From assembly GCF_020360975.1 (NCBI RefSeq), contig NW_025408670.1, positions 6,262,001 to 6,326,000 on the forward strand: a stretch of DNA of 64,000 nucleotides, read 5' to 3'. The translations under genes were made by a program, and so were the position numbers. A model generated the notes under the pieces. That model worked only from the letters and a program-made list of their open reading frames with translations, made no database searches and was not told the origin of the DNA. Source of the stretch: Hirsutella rhossiliensis (Eukaryota > Ascomycota > Sordariomycetes > Hypocreales > Ophiocordycipitaceae). Positions 1-10,573 of the stretch are shown piece by piece (positions within the stretch are counted from its first letter, which is position 1; each line of letters starts with the position of its first letter).

Positions 1-2164
1 ACGACCAAAAAGGCGTGTCGAACTTGCCGTGTACCAGGACGATGCTGCTTCCCCGGGCTCTTGCCTCGCTAATCTTCTCAGGAGGCGTCGGCGTGAGTAT
101 CTGGAGCGACTTGTTGGCTGTGTCGATACCACGCACTAAGGCGAGACCGATTGTGCGCGAGTGTCGTGGATCAAGGGTTAGGTCGTCGGGGTTGGGGATA
201 AAAGGTATGCCTTCGGGCGTCCTAGAGATGGATGGTTGAGGCGTGGCGCCACCGTCACAGTCGAGGGAGCCAGATGTAGCCTCTTGGAAACCTTGTCGAA
301 ACGCCTGGCGCTCCTCAATCTCGACAATGGCAAGCACCATGCCGTTGATTGCCTCGCCCATCAGGTCCGGCGGTAGCTGGGAGTCGTATCGCAGTACGCC
401 GAGAAACCCGCAGGATGGGCCCACGTAACGCACCACCAAGGGACGTACATACGTAAGGGCGTGAGGGACCCAACTCAGTCGCCTCTTGTCCTCGGAGCCA
501 TGCCTTGTCGAAGAGTGAAAGTAGGACATGGTCTGCATCTCTCGAAAATGCGCAGCAGTACGCGACTTTAAATCGGACGGTTGTGACGGCAATGAGGTAA
601 ACGTGTTCTTGGTAGCGTTGCGCAAGGCCTCAACCGTCTCTGCGGGCCCCTCTTCTGACATGTAGATAACTTCGCCAGGGCGTACCTTGACGATTATCTC
701 GACGAGAAGCTCCAAGCCCAAGCTGAGAATCCATCCAGGGGTGTTGATTACCAGGGGGCAGTTGCGGAGTTTGCGGTGGTAGTAGCCATAAAGATCTAGA
801 GCACACTCCAAGTGGAGGTCGGTCGTCGAGGCTGGGTTGACCGAGGCCAGCGCGTGGCACCTCACCACCTGGGCGGCTTCGTCGTCGAGACTCGGGTGCG
901 TAAACGGCACGCCCAGGTTGGGCTGGGTGACATGGACGAGCGACACCGTGCCTGGTGGAGCATATTCTGGCTGTCCCGGGTCGAGATCCAGGACGGCCAC
1001 GCCCGTTGTAATCGGCCGGAATGAGCCGTCCGGGCCTGCGTTTGTGGTGGTCAACAGTCGGTTTGTAAGGAGCTTGGAAAATGTCGACTTTCCGGCCGAC
1101 TTGGGGCCGCAAATTATAATGGACAAGGGCTCCCGCCCAGAGACGGACTCTACCAGGGATGCCAGCTTCTTGTTCCACTTCGGAGGACAGACGAGTTCTC
1201 GCACAATAGACACCCTGGGGACGTCTCCCGAGTCCCCGAGCTATCGAGTGTCAGCAAGGGAGTACGGGAGCCCGATAGAGGGAAACACCAACCAGTTGAA
1301 AGGTTGACGGACCTTTTGCCCGTTTTTTATCCGCGTCAGCCGTTGCGGCTTGGTTCCACAGCCTTTGGAATAAGGGTGACAGGCTGCCTAGCTTTCTCAG
1401 GTTGTCGGCCTCGGGATCATTGTGCAGCTCAACGTGAGTGTTTTCTGCAGTTCTCAAGACGGGAACCGCGTGACAATGGGGCGCATAAACCCAGTATATC
1501 TTGTCCGAGGGCAGAAGCGAGGCGCCGGCGACTGTCACCTCTCCTGTGGACACGCGGATTCCGAAACTCCCAACAAGAAGAAAGCGCTGAACGAGTGAGC
1601 GGGAGGAAAAGCATGGTGGAGAGAAGTTCCAGCATCCTACCTCGACATCTTCAAGCCTAAGCTTGAGTACGCCTTGGCCGTTGACATGGTGATTGTGCTT
1701 GGACAGGGAGAAGGAGGAATAAGTGACGGGTCGAGAAGTCGACCTGGATGTGGCCGTCTCAGGATCCGTGCTGGGCCAAACAGGTCAGGCGCGAGCATGG
1801 ACGAGGTGAAGATGGGCGCGGAGACCAACCTCGATCCTTGGTCACGGCCTTGCTGGCCTGCTGGAACCCTCGAGCCAGCCCTCTTGGCCGACTTGACGGG
1901 CTCACGCTTCTGCTGTAGCGGACTAAACGGGTTGGACGAGCCCTGGGGAGAGGCTGATTCCGCCGGGGCGGAAGAGTCGGCCGACGCAGACGCCGTGAGT
2001 CGCCGGCGGGCTGCCAGTGCACTTATGGCGCTCACAGCGGCTGACGAATTGGGATGAGTGAGTGAGTGCCGGGCGATGGAGCAAGGGTGAGCGCAAGTCA
2101 ACAACCTACACTGGGGGGTGCCGGGGGCGTCTATTTTTCGCCTCTTGTTGGGCGACGACGGCAT
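1..2164 (-). CDS. GRC3: Polynucleotide 5'-hydroxyl-kinase Grc3 (3' end cut by window edge)
   Basis: Grc3/NOL9 phosphorylates the 5'-OH of the ITS2 cleavage product during pre-rRNA processing in the nucleolus, working with the Las1 nuclease; it is also linked to Pol I termination. Predicted exons on the minus strand: 2164-2110, 2040-1830, 1770-1641, 1586-1293 and 1240 to beyond base 1, with GT-AG introns of 69, 59, 54 and 52 bp. Splicing joins a basic N-terminus, a beta-rich N-terminal domain (VGSFGIRVSTGEVTVAG; YWVYAPHCHAVPVLR) and the kinase domain with Walker A GPKSAGKST at about residues 275-283. The end of the visible part (LVHGKFDTPFW) matches the region near the C-terminus of the family, so little is missing. 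The start is ATG 2164. Intron 1 (2041-2109) is a multiple of three without a stop, so its removal is less certain than that of the others. The gene is divergent from RPA34. Confidence 0.9.
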
Positions 2165-2799
2165 TGTCAGCAGCCGGGTCAAAGAGGGAATGGCTTGCGG
2201 GGACCGAAGTCCGTCTTCAGTGGATTTCCGTCAACAGATGAGGCTATATCGACGTGCAGGGCGAAGCTGTTCGATAGTGATTCGGTGCTTATCGATAAGA
2301 TATGCGAATCTTTTTTCCTCCTCCTTCCCCTCCCGGCCCTGGGCTGCAGCTGCCAGCGGCGCGTTGTAGTAGTAGTAGTAGTAGTATTGATTACCGTCTG
2401 GGACATCCCTATAAGGGCAAAAGACGTGCTAGGCTAGAGAAGACTAGATACATAGAATATCCCGAGTACCTGGACTAAGGACCGTGTGTAGCACCTAACC
2501 ACTCCATCTAGCAATTCTGAGGCTCTGAGGCCGGTCGGAAATCCGGGGCCCTTCCCCCGTCAGCGGGTTCCAGGCACGGCAGTGAAGCCGTAATAGTAGT
2601 CAGTCTTTGGCCGAGGCCGGGTGACTGAGAAAGCCCACGAAGTCATGGGCCGGCCGCAAGCCCCCTCGAGGAGGGCCTACGGGGCAGAAAGAAAAAGAAA
2701 AGAAAAAGGGAGCAGAGAGTGTAGCAATGTTAGTCGGGGGTTCGCCCCGATGGCGATTGTCTTCTCCCGCAGGAGCGTTCGATCCGGGGCCACTTCGTG

Positions 2800-2949
2800 G
2801 TCATGACAGTCGGCGAAGTCCCCGTGCCTACTCCTCGTAGCAAGCAGGTGGTGGAGGTGTTGTCGATTGGTGTGCAGCTCCGGGGGGCACCCGGGTGAGG
2901 CCTTGAGCTCTAGGCTCTTGTAGCTCCTCGGGGCCCCCGCGGCCCACCA
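2800..2949 (-). mobile_element. Remnant of a Tad/I-type LINE RNase H region
   Basis: The minus strand encodes about 50 residues resembling the C-terminal RNase H part of fungal non-LTR retrotransposon polyproteins: a WW...APRSYKSLEL stretch, then CPPEL, then LHHLLATRSRHGDFADCH. From memory of the family, this corresponds to the segment just before the terminal Cys/His knuckle (usually ...HGDFADYH..F.H.D...C.CG). Here the match stops after DCHDH and the knuckle is not recognisable, and no reverse transcriptase or endonuclease domain is present. I read it as a short, dead 3' fragment. It lies within a longer open frame (2677-3513) that is otherwise low complexity. Confidence 0.5.
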
Positions 2950-2963
2950 GTCCAGAGGAAGTC

Positions 2964-3215
2964 GTGGCCGCTGGGCGGCAGCAGGGCCGCAAGGCAGCAA
3001 AGGTCGGGGCCGCGAGACGGCAGAAGGAGTCAGGGCCGCAAGGCGGCAGAAGGCGAGGCCAGCCGGTAAAGGCGGCAGAGGGTGCGAGGCAGCGCGAGGC
3101 GTGCCAGGAAGGGCGAGAAGAAGTCGGGCCGCGAGGCGGCAGAAAAGGTCGGGGCCGCGATGCGGCAGAAGTCGAGGCCAGCCAGTAAAGGCGGCAGAAG
3201 GCGAGGCAGCGTGAG
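2964..3215. repeat. GC-rich imperfect tandem repeat (GGCCGC-AGGCGGCAGAA units)
   Basis: Units of roughly 25-35 bases built on gggccgc-aggcggcagaa recur six or more times with variable spacers (gaggccagccggtaaa, gaaggcgaggca). Two larger blocks containing gaggccagcc(g/a)gtaaaggcggcag repeat about 130 bases apart. It directly adjoins the LINE-like fragment and may derive from it. Confidence 0.6.
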
Positions 3216-3593
3216 GCATGCCGTTATTCGAGACCAGCTTCCCAAGAGGAGACGAACTCTCCAAAGTCTGCCTTTTGGTGCTTGCTAGAGCCCCGTTAGG
3301 GCTAGAGAGGCAGAAGCATGGTCGGGTGACCTGAAAATAATTATCCACTAACAGGCTGCTAACAGCCCGCAGAAGAGAAGAATTTTTACAGGGGAGAGTT
3401 GCCAGCGGCGCGTTGATGCCGCACGCGAGCGCGTTTTTGGTGGGCCTCGCCAACTCGGCTGAAATCATTAAAATTTCCACACGCCCAAAAAAAAGTTTCG
3501 ACAGCCACATCACCTCCCTCCCTCGCCTTGCTTTTGCTCGTCGAGGCTAGCCAAACCCCGAGCCTCAGAAGCACACCTTGAGCAACTCTCGCC

Positions 3594-5792
3594 ATGGCGC
3601 CCAAGGAGCCCTTCAAGGTGCATTCGCTCAGCAAGCACATTGAAAACACCAACAGGGGCCTCAGCGCAGACGCCCAGTATAACCGACGGCCCCTCGGCCG
3701 ACCTGCGCCCGCCATCAAGCAGGAGCCTGGAGCTATCAACAAGTCCATCTTCGGAGATGACGACGATAGTGACGATGATTCGAGTGACAGCGACAGCAGC
3801 GGTGACGAGGGCGGTGCCGACTTTCTCAGAAAGCTCTCTCAACCTGCCACAAAGGCTGCCGCCGCGTCCAAGCGTCCCAGCAACAAGCTAGAGATAGCCG
3901 ACAGTGATGCCGAGCGAAACAACAGGGCCAAGCTCGTCAAGCCTGACCCCGACTCTTCGGATGACTCCACCAGCGACTCCGAGTCGGACGAAAGCCCGAA
4001 GCCCAAGGCGAATGCCAATGGGGTTACTGCCAAGAAGGCTCCCTCTTCTTCCGACTCCACCTCCGACTCCGACTCGAGCGATGAGAATGAAACTGGCAAC
4101 GCGGAAAAGCCCGCCGTCGCGAAACAATCTGAATCCACTTCCGATTCGGAGACCAGCGACAGCGACAGCGACGAAAGTGAGCCGGAGAGCGACGCAGGCG
4201 AAACATCCGCCAAAACCAAGCCAGTCGTCAACGGCAACAGCCCCCAATCGTCCAGCTCTAGTGAAGAAGACAACTCCAGTGACGAGAGCGAAAGCAAGGA
4301 TGGCAAGCCCGCCAAGCCTGCCCCGAAGCAGACCGGCTCGTCCCCTTCGAGATCCCCTGCGAGCTCCGCCGAGTCTGACCAGGAAATGGCCGACGAGTCG
4401 ATTCACATGGAGGATCGCCAGCCCGGAGGCCAAATTGCCCCTCCTAGCGTCATCTCGCCGGATTTTGTCCTGCGCAAGAGCGGTGACGGCACCAGCGGCC
4501 AAGATGTGGCTCGCATCTGCAGCCAGGCCAGCATGCAGGGCAAGCAGTTCTGGTACTTTACGGTTCCCTCCGGAGTGCCCATCTCTGTGGTGCAGAACAT
4601 CGAGATCCCTATGGACGCTTCGCAGCGCGGAGACCGTGCCTTTACCCATGGCGGACAGGACTTTGGCATCTCATTCGACAACATGGCACCAAAGAGCTCT
4701 ATCCAGATTATGATTCCGTCGGCAGATGGATCCCACTACCAAGCAGGCAAGTCCAGTCCCATGACACGACGTCTTTGGGGACTGCCGAGTTGGCTAACCA
4801 ATCGCACAGCTTCACAGCAGATCGATCAGATCATGCAGGTCAGGCGCATCACGCAGCTGGGTGCCGATGGCTCTACAGTCGGACCCTCGGAGAACAATGC
4901 TCCTCGTCCCCAGCCAAAGGGCCTCAAGGCGCGCTTCAAGCCGATTGGCGTCGACACTCCCATGGGCAAGATTGGCATGGACAGCGGCTCAGGCGGCGAG
5001 GATTGCGAGATGGCGGATGCCCCCGCCCTTCCTACGGCCCCCCAGGTTCCGCCGGACATGTCAACCCCCAAGGCCCAGTCAGACAAGCCGACTCCCAAGA
5101 GCAAGAAAGGCAAACGCAAAGAGGCCGCAGTCGAGGCGAGCCAGCAGGCCGCAGTCCCGCGCAGTGGCAAGCGAAAGCAGCCATCTTCCGAAGACGAGGC
5201 AGCCGCTGCAGCCTCGCAGCTAATGGAGGAGAGCCAGACGGCAGAGTCCAAAACTAAGAAGCCCAAGACGGCTCGCGACGGGAGCCCAGACCTCGGCTCT
5301 GAACCGCCCCTGTCTGCCACGAGCAAGGCGAAGCAGACGCCCGTGATGCCGCCTACTATCCCGGCCCCAACGTACTCGCTCTCTGGCCTCGGGTCAGCGC
5401 CAGCGGCCGCCTCGTCCCCCTTGACGGGCAAGGCCAAGAAGTCGAGGAAGGCCAAGGGCGAACAACCGGTGCCCTCGAGCTCGCAGTCACTGCCGCCGGT
5501 CAAGAAGGATACCCCGGTACCCATTCCTCGCCAGACAGCCGTGCCAATCCCCCCGATTCCAAGCTCTTCGCAGCAGCCCAAAGTTTCGCCGGTCCCGATC
5601 CCTCTGCCCGCCGTGGCCGCACCGGTCGGCAAGGACGTGAAGAAGGGCAAGAGGGGCAAAGACAGCGCAGGCAACGCGGCAGGGACCAGCTCGTCGCAGC
5701 AGACATCGCCTCCTCCCAGTGCGCAGGCCTCCGGGAAGAAGAAGAAGAAGCAGACGGCCGTCCGAGCGCCCGAATCCAAAGCCCCAGCCTAG
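3594..5792 (+). CDS. RPA34: DNA-directed RNA polymerase I subunit RPA34 (RPA34.5 family)
   Basis: This is the Pol I-specific subunit that pairs with RPA49 in the TFIIF-like dimer of the nucleolar enzyme; the animal counterpart is PAF49/CAST. Predicted exons are 3594-4746 and 4810-5792, giving 711 aa after removal of a 63 bp GC-AG intron. The N-terminal part (about residues 40-270) is an extreme Ser/Asp/Glu tract with SDSDS-type casein kinase 2 sites. The conserved dimerisation core follows at about 285-415 (SPDFVLRKSG, QGKQFWYFTVPSGVPISVV, FTHGGQDFGISF). The C-terminal 300 residues are Lys/Ala/Pro/Ser-rich with basic clusters and a KKKKK end, as expected for a nucleolar protein. At 711 aa it is about three times the yeast protein (about 230 aa), all by low-complexity extensions. 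The start has good context (gccATGg) and follows a pyrimidine-rich leader. Confidence 0.87.
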   Translation: MAPKEPFKVHSLSKHIENTNRGLSADAQYNRRPLGRPAPAIKQEPGAINKSIFGDDDDSDDDSSDSDSSGDEGGADFLRKLSQPATKAAAASKRPSNKLEIADSDAERNNRAKLVKPDPDSSDDSTSDSESDESPKPKANANGVTAKKAPSSSDSTSDSDSSDENETGNAEKPAVAKQSESTSDSETSDSDSDESEPESDAGETSAKTKPVVNGNSPQSSSSSEEDNSSDESESKDGKPAKPAPKQTGSSPSRSPASSAESDQEMADESIHMEDRQPGGQIAPPSVISPDFVLRKSGDGTSGQDVARICSQASMQGKQFWYFTVPSGVPISVVQNIEIPMDASQRGDRAFTHGGQDFGISFDNMAPKSSIQIMIPSADGSHYQAGKSSPMTRRLWGLPSWLTNRTASQQIDQIMQVRRITQLGADGSTVGPSENNAPRPQPKGLKARFKPIGVDTPMGKIGMDSGSGGEDCEMADAPALPTAPQVPPDMSTPKAQSDKPTPKSKKGKRKEAAVEASQQAAVPRSGKRKQPSSEDEAAAAASQLMEESQTAESKTKKPKTARDGSPDLGSEPPLSATSKAKQTPVMPPTIPAPTYSLSGLGSAPAAASSPLTGKAKKSRKAKGEQPVPSSSQSLPPVKKDTPVPIPRQTAVPIPPIPSSSQQPKVSPVPIPLPAVAAPVGKDVKKGKRGKDSAGNAAGTSSSQQTSPPPSAQASGKKKKKQTAVRAPESKAPA
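4747..4809 (+). other. Predicted GC-AG intron in RPA34
   Basis: The donor is CAG|GCAAGT, the acceptor is CGCACAG|CT, and a perfect CTAAC branch point lies 15 bases before the end. Removing it joins the reading frame as HYQA|ASQQIDQIM, which fits the family better than the read-through. The intron is 63 bp and has no in-frame stop, so an intron-free reading would add 21 residues unnoticed. Confidence 0.75.
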
Positions 5793-8700
5793 AAGGTCAT
5801 GACGGGGTGGCCAGGAAAACGGCGTGCCGGAAATGGCGTTTACGGTGCAGCGCGGCGCCACTGAGGCAAGACATGTTCACGTGTCTGCCCTTTTTCCTTT
5901 CTGTTTTCGAAAGGGTGTAATTATGGAAGGGCTGAGATTGTGATGAATCTCGCAGACAGTTTGGCTCGAGGTGGATCTCGCATAACTCGGCGGCACGGCG
6001 TTTGGAGATGTTGTTTTTATGTTAGAAATAGCTCACCGTCGCCCACGCTGGCTCGGTTGGAGACAAGCGCACAGAGGACAGAGGGAGAACTGAGGACATG
6101 TTGCTCACGGGCACAGCCAGCTGGGTTGGCACGTCCGACAGTTGCTGAGAGCATATAGTGAGCAGAACCAAAATGAAAGACCAGTAATCCAATGTTTGTT
6201 TGATGACGTTTCAACTGTCTGCCCGTCCATGGGGCCCTGGGATGTTGATGATGAATGGCAACTCGGCCGATGAGGTGACGTGCCTGGTGATACACAGGTG
6301 CGGTGAAAGATGACCAATGCGTGGCTACGATGAGCATGGTGCTAATCTGTAGGTACGGAGTACTGGCAAGAGAGACGGTGACTTGAAAAAGCCTGGCACA
6401 CGATCCACTTGGGCGGACTGTTCGGGGTGGAGTTTAGAAAGAGAAGTAGACGGGTGTTTCATGGACGGACACGCGGCGCGCCGCATCACCGGACGCGAGG
6501 CAGGAGCATGAAGGAACGACCGCCAAGAGCTGACGAGGAAAACAGAGTGGGAGACTGAGACGAATGGGCTCTTGGCGCGGGGGTGGATGACATCAGAGGT
6601 GCCGCAGCCTTGTTGCGCGGAGTTTGGACGGCAGACGGCGAGTCAAGTGGTGCGATGAGAAGCCGTGCTTTGTCTGCAGCGGGAACGGGCTTGCTGCGAG
6701 TATCTTGGAGGCAGCTAATTCTAGCACAACAGTCAATACCAATTGCCATGGCCGTCGTGGTGTTGGTGTGATGACTGGAAGAGGGAAGAAGAAAGCAAAC
6801 AACAACAAAAAAGAAAAGAGAGACAATGGCTCCCCCTGGCGCCATGGGGCTTTGGGCATGTCTGAGTGGGTTGGCAGGTCATGGCGTTGGTGCTTTAGGC
6901 TAGTCGGCTGGCGCGATCGGAATCGGCGGTCTTGGCCAGGTTGCTGTTGGGTAAAGGGGACACACCTGTTGACTGCGATACGTGGAGGTGTTGTCTGGCG
7001 CCCGGACGGGCAAGTCTGTTTCGTTGCTTTGGGTTTGGCTTGGCTGTCCCTTTTCTGGTGGACAGTTGCTGGGGGGGGTCAGACAGAAATGGGAGAGAAG
7101 GGGGGAGAGAAGATGGGAGAGACGGGAGAGACGGAAGCAGACCCGGCGCTTAGTGAGCCGCTTGTTGGCTGGTATCCGTAAGGGGGGGGCTGTCGTGCGT
7201 TGTCTTGGCGTAGCCGCTTGTGCGGCACGTTGCGCGTGGACAGTGCCAAATCCCTTTCCAAGTCGGAGCCGCCGGCAAAAGCAAGCGAGGAGCAACTTTG
7301 CGAACTGTCCACTTGCCTCGGCCGGCGGGCGCGGCGTGGCGGGGCGGCGGCGGCGGCGGCGGCTCCTCCCACTACAGTAGGCGGCGCATGGGACGACGAC
7401 GAGTCGCTTTGTAAGGGGTAAGTAACTTAGGGTAGGTACATGTGGCTGAAGTAGGCGGTACCGCCCTAATAACGACGGGGCTGCTTGCTCTGGGACTAAA
7501 CAGACTAGCGGGCCTGACGCCAAGACTTTATCTTGCCAGCTGCTGCATTCATGTCGTCATGCACTCGTCGGCAATGCTGCAGGGCAACACGTGTAAAACG
7601 CACAACGTACAAGCTGCATTCACTGTGACACTGCGTCTTGATCAATCAAGTGAAAACCACCAGATGGAGCCACAACATCAGACGACAGTACAGGACTTGG
7701 AGTACGTAGACCGAGATTGCATTGCTCCTCACGGCCTGACATGGCCATGGAACACGCGACCACTGCTCGCGCGAGACAGGACTCGCCTCCGAGCAGGGGT
7801 CTCTCCCAACGCTCGGCCCCCCGCTCTACTGTACGCAGCATGGTAGCACCGCCCGGCGTTCGCGCCATCCGCTTTCCAGGGAAGCGAGGCCAGGAGGAAA
7901 GACTTTCGGGGCCCTACGAGGTCCGATGTGCCATTGCGTCGGGCCGGATAGCCCCGTCGCCGTGGAGAATGCTCCGTCTTGTCCCCGATGCTCCCTTGTT
8001 GATGCGATTCCCGTTTGATTACCAATGCTTTCCCGTCTCGCGTCTTGGGGGCTCGCGACGTGTTGTGACTCGAGCAACACGCCAGATGAAAAATTTGACG
8101 AGATTACAGCAGATATGCCGATGCCGACATGTGCCGTCGACAAGGGCAGTCGTCCATGCTTTGCCAAAGTGCCGATCCCCCGTCCGGGTCCGGCATCCTT
8201 GCCCTTCCATGTTGGCCTGTTTAAGAAAAATCTTGCTGCCAATTTCATGCTGTTGTCGTTGGTGGTGGTCGTCAGAGCTGGCCGGAAGCGTCGGAGCTCA
8301 TGTATTTGCGCCATGTAAAGGGGACTCGTGGCAGCGGCGGGGCAGGCCTCGGCATGGAGGTACCGGAGTTTATCTGTGTACCTTAACCCATTTCCGAAGG
8401 CAGGGTACAGTACCTCCCTCGTCCATGACGCTCCAGTGCAGGATTCGGAGACAGAGAGAGAGGGCTGCCGTCGGCAGTGCCATTGAACGAGTCTGTCTAC
8501 AAGACCCCATACAGGCTGCTGATCCCGGGCGGCACGTTGGCCGTCCAAGATGACCAAAGATGCCATGCCAAGCCAACCTGCCAAGCAATCTCTACATCCG
8601 TACCATGCATACCTCGCTCGATACAGGTCATGTGTAATAAAGTACCTACCTACTTACCTAATGTGTTGTACGGGCTGGGTAAAGCGAGGCTTCACGCTGT

Positions 8701-9571
8701 CCCCGTCAAAAGAGCTCATCGACCGGCCAATTTTGCATCCGTCGTCCACCGGGAGAAGGGTTTTGTGCAGCCGTCTGTGTAGCCCCTCGCCCCTTGCCAG
8801 CCTCTCTCTTTCTCGTCTTTGGTGGTTGGGACAATGGGCTCCCTGCATGAGGAGGACTCACATGTCTTCTTGCTTCTGTCGTCGGCACTTGCGGGGTTCC
8901 GGGTCGCCGCCGTTGCCCGACAAGAAGCACCAGAGAGCGGCGGTGGGGCGTCCCAAGCCTAAAAGGACCAGGACGGGTGAGCTGATGGCTCCAAGCCCGT
9001 GCAGCAGTAGCCTTGTAGGTTATCACCTGCCGATGATGAAAGAAGCCCGTTGAGCCCTCCTCATGAGCCGTTGCAGCCGGCCGGGGCCACAAACGGCCTG
9101 TGATGGCATGCCGTCCATCCGCCGCCGAATTGCTCTGGTAGGTACGCACGGTACCTGTGTGTAGGGCTGTACCTATGTCAGCCGTGTACAAGAGGTCTAA
9201 CAAAGTACAGTCAGTCTGCCTGCACACAAAGGCCCGGTGTGTTGTACTGTACTGTAATGAAACCCGTGCCAAGACGCAAAGGGCAGCAGCACAAAGGATC
9301 GTGCGTCCAAGGTGTGTCCAAGGTGTGTGTCCAAGGTACCTCCGACTGACTCCCCGACTGTTGATTGCTAACAAGACTTGCAATTGCCTTGTTAGTCATC
9401 TCAGCGCGCGGCCCCCCCACACGGGCCCGGAGAGCGCGAGTGCGCTCGGCCTTTCCGCGCTCTGCGCCAACCCCCGAGCTCTCCGGTTCGGCGGACAGGC
9501 GGACTGGCGCTAGACAAGGATCCACCATCGGGCATGGGTGTTTGCTCGCATGTGGCACGCCATCTGTCCAG

Positions 9572-9632
9572 CCACAGCACCACAGCACCACAGCACCACA
9601 GCACCACAGCACCACAGCACCACAGCACCACA
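9572..9632. repeat. CAGCACCAC minisatellite
   Basis: Close to seven uninterrupted copies of the 9-base unit cagcaccac. One strand would read as poly-(His/Ser/Thr) and the other as poly-(Val/Leu/Trp/Cys), which explains odd repetitive frames in all phases here. Confidence 0.9.
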
Positions 9633-10130
9633 ACACAAGGCAGGCATGCTGGCAGGCAGGTTGGCAGGCAGTCGGCGGCCCCTGCTCGCGCTCTCCATTC
9701 ACCCTCTCAGGGCTAGACAGGATGCGTATAGCCCCCGTCCCTTGCTTTTTCCTGTTCCGCTGTCTTGTCTGCTGCGCTTAATTAGAGCTTGTCGCTGAAG
9801 CTGGCGCATATCATTTTCCCCTTCATCATCCGTTGGTGGGGTATCTTGCAGGTACTTCCACCGGGCGTACCCACTACCTCCGCTGCGCTGGTAGCCGCGG
9901 GCCTCCACCCACCACAAGCCAAGTCCGCCGTGGCCCCTCCAAGAAAGGGCCCCACTTGCCTTTTGGCGGTCAATGGCGAGCAAGCAACAGCTGTGGCCGG
10001 AAAGGCGCAAAAGGCCGGTTTCCCATTCATTCCCCGAACCTGATACACTCAAATCACGACTTCTTTCTTCCTGCTTCTCTTCTCTTGCTCCTTGCACCTA
10101 CCTCCTAAGATATCTGCGTCCTCCACGACA

Positions 10131-10212
10131 ACCCTTTTCTCCTCCTCCTCCTCCTCCTCCTCCTCGCCGGTGGCAGCAGCAGCTTCTCCTCCTTCTCCTC
10201 CTCCTCCTCGTG
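10131..10212 (+). promoter_or_regulatory. Pyrimidine-rich (CCT)n tract upstream of AUR1
   Basis: Two runs of ctc/cct triplets (about 10137-10166 and 10190-10208) sit 360-440 bases before the AUR1 start, followed by more CT-rich leader. Pyrimidine tracts just upstream of transcription starts are common in filamentous ascomycete promoters; assigning this one to AUR1 is an inference from position. Confidence 0.4.
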
Positions 10213-10573
10213 CGCAACCGCCTCTTAGACCACTTGCGTGCCTCGCTCGCTCGCTGCCCGCACATACCAGGCTGACTCGGATCCGCCTCCCTCGGCCTTT
10301 CACACACTCTGCCGTCATTTCTCCAGGCTGCTTCAGCAAGCAACAGGCACAACGTCTCCTTTCGATGTCGATTATGCGGTAGAGCTTGGCTATCCTTTGG
10401 CATACTTTTTTTTCCCTCGCTTTTGGCGCTCTTTCTGGGCGCCAAGAGCTGCTTGCCGACGCCCCCTCTCGACCCGCTCTCAACCGACACTTCGACGCCG
10501 TTTCCGCCCTCGTTGTCCATCTCGAATAATCGACTCCGACGACTCTTGACTCAACCCGCCGCGCGACTGGCTC

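Larger units (their letters stand above)
2165..3593. other. Intergenic region between divergent GRC3 and RPA34
   Basis: This is the shared upstream region of two ribosome-synthesis genes. It contains a GTA trinucleotide run at about 2364-2386, a decayed LINE-like fragment and a GC-rich imperfect repeat (both listed separately). A pyrimidine-rich leader of about 70 bases precedes the RPA34 start. I see no additional protein-coding gene. Confidence 0.6.
5793..10573. other. 4.8 kb without a recognisable gene
   Basis: This holds the 3' flank of RPA34 and the promoter and leader of AUR1. Open frames here (for example 7717-8553 plus, 278 codons) are Arg/Pro/Ser-rich without family motifs and are judged to be chance frames in GC-rich DNA. 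It contains a 9-base minisatellite at 9572-9632, several short stretches of GTACC/ACCTACC near 8640-8665 and 9140-9170, and a long pyrimidine tract just upstream of AUR1. No RNA gene was recognised. Confidence 0.55.

Noticed and set aside
7717..8553. 278-codon plus-strand frame in the RPA34-AUR1 gap
   Set aside because: Arg/Pro/Ser/Cys-rich composition, overlapped by equally long frames on the other strand, and no recognisable domain.
9572..9632. CRISPR-like repeat array
   Set aside because: Direct 9-base tandem repeat without spacers in a eukaryotic genome.
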